This document shows positions 11,001 through 22,100 of a stretch of DNA of 64,000 nucleotides, piece after piece. The first letter of the stretch is position 1; each line of letters opens with the position of its first letter. The translations under genes were made by a program, and so were the position numbers. The notes under the pieces are model-generated. The model was given only the letters and a program-made list of their open reading frames with translations, had not been told where the DNA came from and searched no databases. The stretch spans positions 28,508,118 through 28,572,117 of the forward strand of contig OZ026601.1 in assembly GCA_964020085.1 (NCBI GenBank). Reading direction: 5' to 3'. The DNA comes from Micromussa lordhowensis. Taxonomy: Eukaryota > Cnidaria > Anthozoa > Scleractinia > Lobophylliidae.

Positions 11001-14000
11001 AATTAGCATTTCCAACACCGAATCTTAGAGTTTAAACTCTCTGAGCAGATTTCTTCAAGGAAAGAATAGCGCACTGATGACTTTTTACATTTTCAGATAT
11101 CAAAGAACCATATCCCCTTGAGCATACATTGTAGTAGAAGAATACAAGAAAAATAAGTTGCAATCCCGAGAATTTACCTTTGGGATTACGACATCCGGGA
11201 ATTTATCCTTCCACATGTTGTAAAGGAATGTCGATTTTGCTAGGCAGGGCCTGTCCTTCTCCTTCATTTCTTCTTCGTAAATTTTGAACACGGCGTCTTT
11301 TGTAAGACAAGACGGTAGATTTCGCACGCCGTTGGTCGGCATGCTATCTGCGTTCAGAGCAAATTTGTTCATCCAACTCACAGCGAAGTCGAACGCAGCA
11401 CTCCTCGATCTTCCCCTTTTTGCATCTTCGTTCATTGCAAACTCGCAGACTTTTGCACTCTCAAAGTAACTATTTCGAGAAAAATAACAGCAACAATGAA
11501 GGAATGTGAGAACCTTCAACTAACATAGTTATAAGAGGGATCCATAGGGAAATCATTTGTCGCGTTACAACAAAAGCCGTTTACACCTAGTCCTCTCAAC
11601 AATAAAATTCACTGACAGTATTAAAAGCGCAGATTACTTAAGCTTTCGACCTCAGTTCGCGAGCGATAGGCGATAGTAAATAGGGATAGAGATAGGGAGT
11701 CACATTTTTGGTCATTCTGCTGTCCTGAGTCTTACCGCCGTCCTGTTGTTAGTATTATCGGAACCTACCTCGATCTCGCAATGCCATAAACTTTGCACCA
11801 CGCTGTGGTACAAGCTTGTACACCCTCCAAAAAATGTTTTTTCTCTGCTGGTCCACTGCCGGGGGGTCGTATGTCGGCTTTTAGGACCTAAATCAAGAAA
11901 ATAGAATGACTAAAATGAATATACTGAATACATCAACCGGCAGGTCCATAGCAGGAGAAGGAATGGGTCCTTAGGCAAGTCTTGAAATTGTTTTTGCTTA
12001 AATTTGATTAATTTAAAAAAAAAAGCAGGAAACAATATTTCCCCACAGATTTCCTTATTATTCGCCTTTATTTACAGAAAGGAAAACACATTTAATGGCA
12101 AAAGGTAACATTTTTTTGTACGTTCTTATTGACACTAAAATCGTTGCCAGACTTCTTTTTGTTCAGCTAAAATACAGTCTAAATACAGTCTAAATACCTT
12201 TTGCTCTCAACCAGAAACTAATCATATGTTGAATAGGCTTGCCCTTTGTGTACCTGTTGCGCTAAACTGTTAGCTTCCAATATGATAAAAGTAGCATACC
12301 TTACTGGCCGATATGGAGTTTATGAGAAACTCTTTTGTTGTTTTGAGTTTTTACCCCTCCAGTAGTGTTTTCTCCGCCTGGCAATGTAACTGATTGGCAG
12401 CTGATGAAGGCAATTATCCTGACAACAGGAATCTTCTAACTCTCGAATAATCGTTAACGAGTCTGTTTTCTTGGCATATTTTTCTGCAACGAACGTACAG
12501 GCTAAATATTAACCGATGACCAAAAATATTACAACCTATGAAGCCATAAAGTGAATGTTACTCACTTCCACTCGTTCCTACAGTGGCCCATATATGCAAT
12601 GCACAAATAAAAATTTCAGTGCATATATATTGATCTGAACACATTACGAACATGTTTTTGAGTGCACAAATATAGATTTTCAGTGCACAAATATGTTTTT
12701 CAGTGTAGAAATAAGTTTCCCAGTGCACAAATATATTTCCAGTGCACAAATAAGTTTCCCAGTGCACAAATATATTTCCAGTACACAAATAAGTTTCCCA
12801 GTGCACAAATATATTTTTCAATGCACACATATGTTTTTCAGTGCACAACTATGTTTCCCGTGCACAAATATGTTTCCAGTACACTAATATGTTTCAGTGC
12901 ACAAATAAATTTCCCAGTGCACAAATAAATTTCCCAGTGCACAAATAAATTTCCCAGTGCACAAATAAGTTTCCCAGTGCACAAAATTATTCCTGGCACC
13001 TAATGGGCTAAAAATGGTTGAAAGACCCTGGGACTAGAATATGTCAATGCCTTGTTTGCTGCGCTTTCGTTATAAGAAATCAGTTTTGGTCGCAAATAGA
13101 AGCCATCTCTGATCGATTAAGCATGTTTTGCCGGAATTGCGGCAGAGGTTTGGAATCTTCAATTGCTTTTTTCCCAAATTGCGGAGCAAAAATGGGAAGC
13201 GGAGACATCTTCATCCGCTGGGGATAACATTGTTGGCGGTGCCTCACTCACGAACCAGACGAGCCGCAAGCCGATTACCACCTTCGGAGCCAGCAGCTCC
13301 TGCAGCAATCCCTACGTTCAAGCAGTTTCCTCAGTGTTTAAAAAGTCTAAAAAGTGTCGACGGACCTCACGACTCCTGCAGTTCGCAAGGAAAAGATTGT
13401 TTCGCCTTTATAGCTTAGCTTTGACAAGAATGTCTTTCAGGGATTTTCCTTTGCGAGTGTAAAATGAGGTGACTAGCCTACACGACTCCTACGGTTCGTG
13501 ACATTTGTACATTTGCCGTTCTCTTTTCGGTCTCTCGACCTTTTTGTTGCTTCACTCGTGTTTATGAAGGGCACTTCACGTTGTGTTTTCAAGAGGAATT
13601 TTTAGTAGAGCTGAGCAGCACGAATTAATTGCTCTAAACAAATAGTTTGGCGCGAACCGAATCGCAGTGTTTGTTTAGTGTTGGTTTCAGTTCTTTGATA
13701 AAAAACATTTCAAAAATAAGACAGTCAAATTTGTTCTGACACTTTCTTAAGATTCGAAATCTCTGTGCGATGTCTTCTGGCTCCATATCGTGCTGCTCTC
13801 TGAAGTGGTTTCCGATTGCCGATACAGGCCACACTGAAATGAATACACCACGCACTGTTGACTCACAAGTGGCGGCTTGTCTTCCCTGACCTTAATTTCA
13901 TCCTTGATCTTTCTGCTTGTGTAAACTGGGGGTGAGAGGTCGAGAGGAGAGGTCGAAACGTCGTGACTTTTTAGCGTTAGTTTTTATTTCAAAATCCAGG

Positions 14001-15915
14001 AAATACGACAAGAAATAATTAAGAATTTGAACGGACCGGGATGTTCAGGAGGATATCGTTCGTATCGGCATGCTCTCAGGTTGAAAGGTATTCAAGTACC
14101 ACGACGAGTGGTGGAATAAACCTAAACCTAAACCTAAACATCGAGCGCGAGAACTCGATCAGATATATGCAAGAAACATAAGAACGACTCTAGACAAACG
14201 TATAGCTTTCTCGAAGTAAAGCTACGGCGTCTCCGAAGAAAAACGTATAAAGAGGACAAATATGATATCCGTGATAAGAATCTACATACTGTACTTGCAT
14301 GCAGTTTTAATCAAACAGCCGGGACCGGCGTCACACTATATGATGCAAGTAAGCAACATGTTCACGGTAAATTTCATATTTTGTCCCTCGAAAGCATATT
14401 CTTAGAGACATATCTTGCATTAGAGATGAGCCTAAGCAATGTATAAACACATGGCAAATTACAGAGGTGTCAAACTCTGCAAAGCGACATGCCGATAACA
14501 GCCAATAACAGCACACCAATGACCTCTAAATTTCCTATAGCACAGTCTAACAGCTCAGCTCTACTAAAAATTCCTCTTGAAAACACAACGTGAAGTGCCC
14601 TTCATAAACACGAGTGAAGCAACAAAAAGGTCGAGAGACCAAAAAGAAAACGGCAAATGTACAAATGTCACGAACCGTAGGAGTCGTGTAGGCTAGTCAT
14701 CTCATTTTACACTCGCAAAGGAAAATCCCTGAAAGACATTCTTGTCAAAGCTAAGCTATAAAGGCGAAACAATCTTTTCCTTGCGAACTGCAGGAGTCGT
14801 GAGGTCCGTCGACACTTTTTAGACTTTTTAAACACTGAGGAAACTGCTTGAACGTAGGGATTGCTGCAGGAGCTGCTGGCTCCGAAGGTGGTAATCGGCT
14901 TGCGGCTCGTCTGGTTCGTGAGTGAGGCACCGCCAACAATGTTATCCCCAGCGGATGAAGATGTCTCCGCTTCCCATTTTTGCTCCGCAATTTGGGAAAA
15001 AAGCAATTGAAGATTCCAAACCTCTGCCGCAATTCCGGCAAAACATGCTTAATCGATCAGAGATGGCTTCTATTTGCGACCAAAACTGATTTCTTATAAC
15101 GAAAGCGCAGCAAACAAGGCATTGACATATTCTAGTCCCAGGGTCTTTCAACCATTTTTAGCCCATTAGGTGCCAGGAATAATTTTGTGCACTGAGAAAC
15201 TTATTTGTGCACTGGGAAATTTATTTGTGCACTGGGAAATTTATTTGTGCACTGGGGAATTTATTTGTGCTAAAAGGGCCGAAGAACTTCGCGCGTCACG
15301 GCTCAAGTGCAATTGTACAAACGTGTTTAATAAACAAAAGTCACTGTCGAATAGTTTGGATTGATCTCATACTTGTAAACAAATACAACGTAGAAATTTT
15401 TGCGCTTTGTCATCTGCAGAAAGAAGTTCTGAACTCTTCTCCTCTCCCTTCAAAATAAAAGTAATTAAGGCTAAGGGGTGAAATACCTTGTCTCCTTTTT
15501 TTCCCTTTTCGGCCCAAAATGCAGAATGCGCGGCAGCTTCGTCCATTGAGTAGTCGTCATGAGGAGAGATATTGTGATCAATCTAGGACCATATAAAGAG
15601 GGATTTAGAACCTGGCAGGATACTATCTATGATTTGAAATAGATTCTTGCAAAACTAGCAAAACAGAAATAGATGTACCTCTGATTCTTGCTCCTCTAGC
15701 TCAGTGAGCTTTGATAAGGCCTCTTGGATCTCAATGTCCAGTGCGTTTTCTATCCAGTCGTCTTCGGGTTCAACTACCTATACGGATGGCATGCATCTTT
15801 AGCATTAGTTAAATCGTCATTAATTAACATAAATAAAAGTGCCAAACTAACGCTGGGAATTGTAGTTTACCTCTTGTTCATCTGCCCTTTTACGGCGTTC
15901 TTGGTCCGCGTCCAT
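8006..15915 (-). CDS. Spliced RNase H-fold transposase of the 35-kb element (10 exons, about 620 aa)
   Basis: Reading the minus strand and joining GT/AG introns gives exons 15871-15915 (ATG), 15679-15777, 15487-15582, 11769-11887, 11178-11469, 10614-10738, 10025-10154, 9642-9800, 9065-9181 and 8006-8686. They total 1,863 nt, all phases match and no internal stop appears. The N-terminus is acidic. A Cys pair (KCTIC, C224/C227) precedes the core. Candidate acidic residues are D285 in TIDGMDQSK, D368 in MDNCWRENKN and D410 in GHTHEDID; LKTHVTGAL and FIDCCQWPHD fall between them. The family is a DUF7869-type nuclease fold seen in animal transposons; cleavage and joining of the element ends is the inferred role. 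Intron 3 is expanded to 3.6 kb by the zinc-ribbon insertion, and intron 6 holds a 352-bp element. The last exon's end is the least certain; its final ~20 residues may be intronic read-through. An additional small exon near 12300-12430 is possible. Confidence 0.8.
10195..10546. mobile_element. 352-bp TTA-flanked MITE in a transposase intron
   Basis: The inverted termini AGCCCTGGCCAAACG and its partner CGTTTGTCCTGGGCT are flanked by TTA on both sides (10192-10194, 10547-10549). The interior is filled with ACGCAAGT / ACTTGCG motifs in both orientations. A 3-bp TTA duplication fits PIF/Harbinger-type insertion. No coding capacity. Confidence 0.75.
13123..13420 (+). pseudogene. Zinc-ribbon protein fragment, left-arm copy
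   Basis: ATG at 13123 begins FCRNCGRGLESS followed by FPNCGAKMG, a CxxC...xxC zinc-ribbon layout in which the second knuckle has lost one Cys (FPNC where CPxC is usual). Near 13195 the frame shifts and continues as a Ser-rich linker (AETSSSAGDNIVGG). A later segment (AVSSVFKKSKKCRRTSR) resembles the basic stretch that often follows this ribbon in cnidarian transposon genes. The identical copy in the other arm shares the same shift, so the damage predates duplication or was spread by conversion. Confidence 0.5.
13640..13995 (-). pseudogene. Penelope-like retroelement 3' end (GIY-YIG region)
   Basis: The minus strand encodes the end of a retroelement protein: PVYTSRKIKDEIKVR-like and QCVVYSFQCGL pieces (13840-13930), then SAIGNHFREQHDMEPEDIAQ and FRILRKCQNKFDCLIFEMFF, ending IRAKLFV-like near 13640. 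These match what I know of the C-terminal GIY-YIG endonuclease region of Penelope-like elements. The YVGYT core expected after QCGL is missing, by deletion with a frame change, so the nuclease is broken. It lies between the two zinc-ribbon arms and is probably a passenger. Confidence 0.65.
14035..14110 (+). pseudogene. Integrase-like N-terminal scrap next to a TAAACC microsatellite
   Basis: The plus strand reads GPGCSGGYRSYRHALRLKGI then QVPRRVVE, resembling the helix-turn-helix stretch that precedes a DDE integrase core in cnidarian transposon proteins. At 14110 the frame runs into about three copies of TAAACC and stops. The expected integrase core does not follow. Bases 14130-14550 show no recognisable gene. 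Confidence 0.45.
14744..15041 (-). pseudogene. Zinc-ribbon protein fragment, right-arm copy
   Basis: Inverse duplicate of the left-arm copy with the same predicted residues, the same degenerate second knuckle and the same frameshift. The identity reflects the paired arms rather than evidence of selection. Confidence 0.5.
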
Positions 15916-16167
15916 GTTTCACCTCGGGTAGAAAGACAACTAAGAGTGCGAGAGAACTTGCATGGATCGGACCAAACTCTGTGCGTATATTCTAAACCGG
16001 CTGCATTCAGGTCCTATTAATTCAGGTCAAGAAATTGTTTTTTCCTTTTTTGGTAATCGTTGCTTGTGACGGCCGGAGTGATTGGCAGATTTGGGTGTGG
16101 GGACTCAGCTGGTGTGAGGGAGAAAAAGTGTATCGATCAGTCGGGGTTGGGGTAGTAGTTGGCCAGC
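15916..16167. promoter_or_regulatory. Shared divergent promoter region
   Basis: 252 bp separate the ATG of the minus-strand transposase (15915) from the ATG of the plus-strand accessory gene (16168). No other gene lies between, so both genes probably start here. No clear TATA box is seen. GC content is higher than the surroundings, for example around GTGACGGCCGGAGTGATTGG at 16068. Confidence 0.6.
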
Positions 16168-19100
16168 ATGGAGTATTCCCCGGTAAAACCAAGCGACAAG
16201 GATTATTGCCAGGAAGAAGAACGTGAAGAAAGGGAATCCGAGTCCCAGTACGAAACGCAGTACGCGGAGGATGCCGTAGAATACAAATCTGATATGGAAT
16301 TCATGGACAACTCAGGAGATGTTGTTGTGGAAGAAGAAGCCCTCCCCGTTCGTCGCCTAAAACGACGTCGAAAAGCGGGGGAAATTTCCGGACGCCAGCT
16401 GGCGCTGAAAAAATTTGAAAAAGAAGGAAGTCGTGAGTGGAATTATCCATTTCCTCCCCCATTTCTTCCTACCGTCAATGCCATGAGGAAATCCCTGATA
16501 GAATTTTCCGATGGCAACTCGGAAAATTTTCACAACGAAGCTGCTTCCGCCATGCGTATATATATCAGCCAAAAGCTTGGAATTGACACCAGGGTAAGCT
16601 CTTGCTCTTTTAATCTACATGATTAATATTGACTTTTTGCACACGTTAGTTATGTTAGTCTCATTTCATCATGAGCTGTTGAAAAATTTTGGTCAGTCAC
16701 TCGTTAGCCGTCATCCCATCCTGGACACTGGTTGCAGTTATCCCCAGTCATCCCCAAGTATTTCTCCAAGATGTTGTCATGGCCTGTGCAGGTCTGTGCC
16801 TTGTTCCAACGCTGCCTCGGACGGATGGCGTCATTTCAAACATCCTCAAAGAAAGTCAAAGTTATCACACTAGGTGATACCCTAAATTCCCTTTTTTCCC
16901 GTTAGGATCCAATGCGATTTTTTTTTTCAAACAGCTAGTAGTTCTGCCGTAGCTTTGAATTTCACGGCTTCTCCGTCGATTTGGAACGGCGATGCTTTCG
17001 CCTTTTTGACAAAAAAATTGACACACAGGATCGGTGTATTTTAGAAAATCTCTTCTACAAATGGAGCAGGATAGTGCCAAAAAATTCTCAAGTGATTGGT
17101 TTACAAATGTTGTGTTAGACTGATTTGAAAATGGCCCGTCGCGTCCGTGTCTGTCATCGTCGTCTGTCGCCGTAACTCCCCGTAAGCCCTGTAAGCTCCG
17201 TAAGCTTATTAATATTTAATGAATGAAATGGCGCGTCGCCGTCCTCCGTAGTCCCAGCATCCCAGGCTAGAGGAGGAGGACTAAACTGGAGTCAGACATA
17301 ATGGTTCAGTGTCTTGTTGATCATGAAAACATTCAACCATCAGCCTTTGAAGATGATTCCGACTGGCCGTATCCTTTTGAAACTATAAGCTTACTTTTAA
17401 CCTAAAAACTTTGGAGCAACTACAGAATGCAGGGCCACTTACGAGCCGGCTCGTTTGGCTCGGCAGTGGATGAAAGAACGACTCAGTAATAATTGAATTG
17501 TATGCACGTTAAGTGTTGGATTCATATATTTAGCGGCTCGTTTGGCTCGGCAGTGGAAAAATTTCTATGGCGTTAAGTGTTGAGTTCATATATTTAGTGG
17601 CTCGTTTGGCTCGGCAGTGGAAAAAATTCTATGGCGTTAAGTGCCGAGTTCATGGCTCGTTTGGCTCGGCAGTGGAAAAATTTCTATGGCGTTAAGTATT
17701 GAGTTCATATATTTAGTGGCTCGTTTGGCTCGGCAGTGGAAAAAATTCTATGGCGTTAAGTGCTGAGTTCATATATTTCGCGGCTCGTTTGGCTCGGCAG
17801 TGGATGAAAGAACGAGGAATAATTGATATGCATGTAAGAGCAAACGAGCCAAACGAGCCGGCTCGTTTGGGTTCATATATTTAGTGGCTCGTTTGGCTCT
17901 TTTGGCTCGGCAGTGGATAAAACGAGGAATAATTGATATGCGTGTAAGAGCAAATGACCCAAACGAGCCGGCTCGTTTGGTGCATGGTTAAAATTGGCCC
18001 TGTATTCTGTAGTTTAGCCAAAACTTTGGTTTTGGTTTACAATTAACCTTTTTTGCACCTGGCTAAATTATACTCCGATACCCGATGTAAGAACTCTCTC
18101 CAAACTCGAACTAAAGGGTTATCTTGGTGAAATATTCAATTTATTATTAGCAGTAGTACTGTATTAAAATAACTGATCTGAATGCAACCTTTTAATTTTG
18201 CAGGATGGAAGTACTACTGTGCTTACCAACTATTTTAAAATTGCTTTGCTACCGCAGCACTTGTTTGATATGGCCCTGAACATAGTGGAAATGTATGAGG
18301 ATGGAGAGCTGATTCCTCCTTCTGACAGTAAGCAAAGACAGAGGAGGTCCATCTCTCCATCTTCATTCAATTTCCTCAGGGGCTTGAACCCTCTGAATGA
18401 GGCAGATGTCCAAAAAATTGAAAGAATGATGAGAGAGTGGTCAGACACCGGGATTAGGCCAATCAAGCAAAAGGTACATTACTCCTAAAAAAATCTGATC
18501 TGATTTTAGAGCAATATGCAATAAGCCAAATACAATAATTTTTCTATGTTCTTAAATTATATAGGATTCTGTAGCACAAAAGAAAAAATGTGGCTCTCCA
18601 GATGTAAGTACATTGTTTTGTTTTTATTATCCTTTAGATACCAACAGTGTTCTTTTGTGGCTGTACAGCTTCACCCATAATAATGTAACTAAGATCTTCT
18701 GCAAGGATCCTATAAGATCTCAAAAAATTTGGCAACATATTTGAGCAAATCTTTGTGTCAGGAATGTGGTGGGAGATCCTTGCAAGAATTGAAAAGATGT
18801 CTAGAGATCTTGGTAAGAAATTTTGAGGGTGATTCCTGGATAAGATGCTCCAGGATCCTTTGAAATAATTATTGCACCAGGGCTGTTCACATGGTGAGCA
18901 GGGTTATTATGTAAGATGTTTGACAAAATAGAGATGTAGTGTGCTATTGTTGTTGTGTTTTAACTCTCCATAGGGTACAAGGGAATTAAAAATAAATGAG
19001 TTACAAAAAACAGTGCAAAAAGAGAAAGAGGTAAAGATTGTGTTAATTCATAATTTTTGTAAATAATCATCAGGAAGTAATGTTATTGTCAACTACTTGT

Positions 19101-22100
19101 ATCTTCTTTGTGCCAAGTGGCCATGATACCCAGATGGCAATGCCTCTCCAAATTATATTACTGTTATACTAGTTTAAAAGCTGACAGTCAACTTGATTTG
19201 ATACAGTTCAAACTTATGAAAAGGCCTTCTCTTTTTATTCTAGGGACTGAAGGAAGAAAGGAGAAAATGTGCACGGTTAAGTGCGGATATAAAAATCTTG
19301 GAAAAGGTGGGTTAGTGTTTGATGCATGCAAAACATTAAACAAGAGACTTTATCATATTATTATTATATGGAGGAGAGTGTTTTACTGGGAACTAAACCA
19401 CTCATAGATTCCATACGCCACTTCATCCGGGACCCGAGTGGCGTATTTTCCGTATGTCACCTTTGTGAGTGTTGTATCATTCAATGACGTCACGATTCCC
19501 GCCTTTTGCTTTTGTTGAATTGATTTCTCGCGTCACATCTCCAATATCTCACTCGTTCGCTTCACTCACTCATAAGATATTGCTCTTGCCACTCGAACAT
19601 AAAATTCATATCTTCTCGCCACCGTGTAATATCCTCTATGTATCGATTGATATTGATTCTGATTAATTATCTATTTCATTGTTTGGATACCCAGGTGATA
19701 ATTTAACTCTCATGCTGACATTATTTAAATTTATTTATTTATTATTTTCAACTTATTTCTTGTCAGCAAAATGAAGGAAATATAAAAATAATAAAATTTC
19801 TAAAACAAGAAAATCAAAAGCTGAAAGAAGTAAGTAATCTGACTGTTATTTTCTTGTTTTTAGAATATACATCCTCACAAATGCTAAGCAAGTGTCTTCC
19901 ATAAAGGGAAACCCAAGTCTAATGTTACTTACCTTGCCATGAATCTGACATCCACATGTACTGGAAGTTTTTTGCTGTCTGCTAAACCTACTTTTCTTTA
20001 TTTAAACATCATTAGTTTTACCTATTGGTAAATGCCAACAAGCAAATGAGACCTTGAACTACATCTCAATAATTATTGCAAAACACTCTCACTGCAAGAC
20101 TGAAATAAGTTACTAGGTAAACTCTGATCATTTTTCTGCATAATCTTTAAACTATGCCATCTTATCTGGCTTGCGTTTTCGCCTGTTGGCAGGAACACAT
20201 ACTTGATTACAGTCAAACTCAGAATACTGTCAACTCCTTACAACTTGTCTGAAATGTTTATTGCATAATAAAGTATCATTGGCAAAATCATCAACTGGAG
20301 AATCCAAAGAAAACAGATGTATTCCATCTGTCATGGAACTTAATAAATTTTTTTTTTTTTGGTTTTTGTATGTTTTTGTCACAAGATACATCCTCCATCT
20401 TCATACATGTTTGTCTGACATTGTGTATGTGACACCATGCATATAGGAAAGAATTATTTGATTGTATAATACATTGAATATGCGAGGACTCAATAGGTTG
20501 TATTACTGTTTCAGGATTTAGAAGCAAAAGATGACCTCCTGAGAAAGAACAAAGTAAGTGTTATGAGATGATCTCCCTTCCATGTATGATATTTCATGTG
20601 CCAAATCGGCCAGTAAGGTATCAGACATGAATGCACGGCAGTAACTGGAAATTAAAACGAGTAAAGTGATCAATCAAAACAGTTTGTTGCTTTGAAATGT
20701 TACAGTAAATAAACAGCAGAATCCATTAAATTTATTATTAACATTATTTTTTTGGTACACAAAATAATATATCTAGAGAACAGAAGTCCAAAAGAAAACA
20801 CCAGATGATGTGAGTATAACAGTATTAGCTTTATACCAGTCTTGTATAATTATTTCAACAGAAACAGATCACCATTTTGATAGTTTGTTCTCAATTATTA
20901 TAACATAAGAAAAACAGTGTTTGAACCAAGAAAGGAGTTGACAATATGTGACCTTCCACGGGAAAACATGCAATTAGGGTTAACCGTTCAAACGGGCAAA
21001 ACTAAACGGGAAACGAACGGCAAAGAAACACTACGAGAAAGCGTTTTAACGCTTTAATCAACGGTTCGAACGGCCAAGAAAAATTTTCGAACGGATGAAC
21101 ATAACCGTTTAAACGGGCAGCCAAAGTAAACGAACGGCAAAGCATAAGCGTTTAAACGGGCAAACAAAAATGAATGGGTAAACAGATGACAAAACCGTTC
21201 GAATGAAACCGTTCGAACTGATAGCGAATACTGAACAAACAGCTAGCTAGTTTTGATTAGGAACGGTAATCTAACTGTTAGAATTAGCATGGGAATGGAT
21301 AAACACAATCAATTTTAAGCTTAAGGCTTACGTTTGGAAGTGCTAGTGAAGATGAGAGCATAAACAAGCAGATTTATTTTAAAACTTACATCACTCAGAA
21401 GCTTCTTTAGTTTGACATTCCATCCATTTTGAATCGAGTCGCGATTTACATAGTTTTTAGTCACGAACAATTCACTCGGCTTAAGAGGCCAAGAAGCCAT
21501 CACTTCGACTCGCGAGCAACTCGACCGCATCCTTTTTGACTGCCTCGTTTTGATGTAAAAAGAGCAGCAGCCCTGGAACTTAGTATTGTTGTTTCTATGA
21601 CAACGACTAACAAGTCACTACTTAGCTTTACTAGCTACGACTTCAAACAACATGGCAGACGTTCATCTAGAAACCGAAGAAAATCCAAACCAGTCAATCG
21701 AAAAAACTAAGAAATTCCTGCGCGATGGCTGTGCTTGTTCGTATGGATCTAAAGGGGGACCTTGTTCCAGAGAATTCCAAGAAGAAACGGTGTTATCCAA
21801 TCTGAATAACTGCCTCGAGCTGACTAGCGGAGAACTTGACTTGGTTATCTTAGCTAATATCCAAGCGTTTACTCGCAACGAAAGCTCTGGATCGAAGAGA
21901 AGCAGAAGCACGCGATGCTCTTTCCAGTTTCAGTCCGTCACTATATGCAAAGACACGTTCCTTCATCTTTACGGCCTCGGTTATTCTCGATTTCGTCGTC
22001 TCAAAGAGCATTACAAGCAACATGGACTCTTTCCACGAACCCATGGCAACAGTAAAAGGCTACCTAGTAACACGCTTCCTCAGCGAGTTACGGAGAACGT

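Larger units (their letters stand above)
12585..15285. mobile_element. Zinc-ribbon inverted-repeat element nested in intron 3 of the transposase
   Basis: Bases 12897-13616 and 14553-15270 are inverse copies with a handful of substitutions. Outside the left arm is a longer array of 20-22-bp units (CAGTGCACAAATAWRTTTCC, roughly 17 copies from 12600 to 12990); the right end has four to five copies (15185-15272). The centre (13617-14552) contains fragments of a retroelement and of an integrase-like gene. Outer boundaries are uncertain because both ends dissolve into the repeat and no convincing target duplication is seen. Each arm holds a copy of a short zinc-ribbon coding piece. Confidence 0.65.

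Noticed and set aside
12300..12430. Extra transposase exon (minus strand, GGVKTQNNKRVSHK-like).
   Set aside because: Splice phase with the neighbouring exons is ambiguous and the sequence has no motif; left out of the gene model.
12558..12928. Repetitive open frames on both strands in the 20-22-bp array.
   Set aside because: The frames arise from the tandem repeat itself on both strands; no start context or family.
17423..18009. CRISPR-like array of regular repeats.
   Set aside because: Repeats are head-to-tail minisatellite units without unique spacers, in eukaryotic DNA, bounded by TA-flanked inverted ends.
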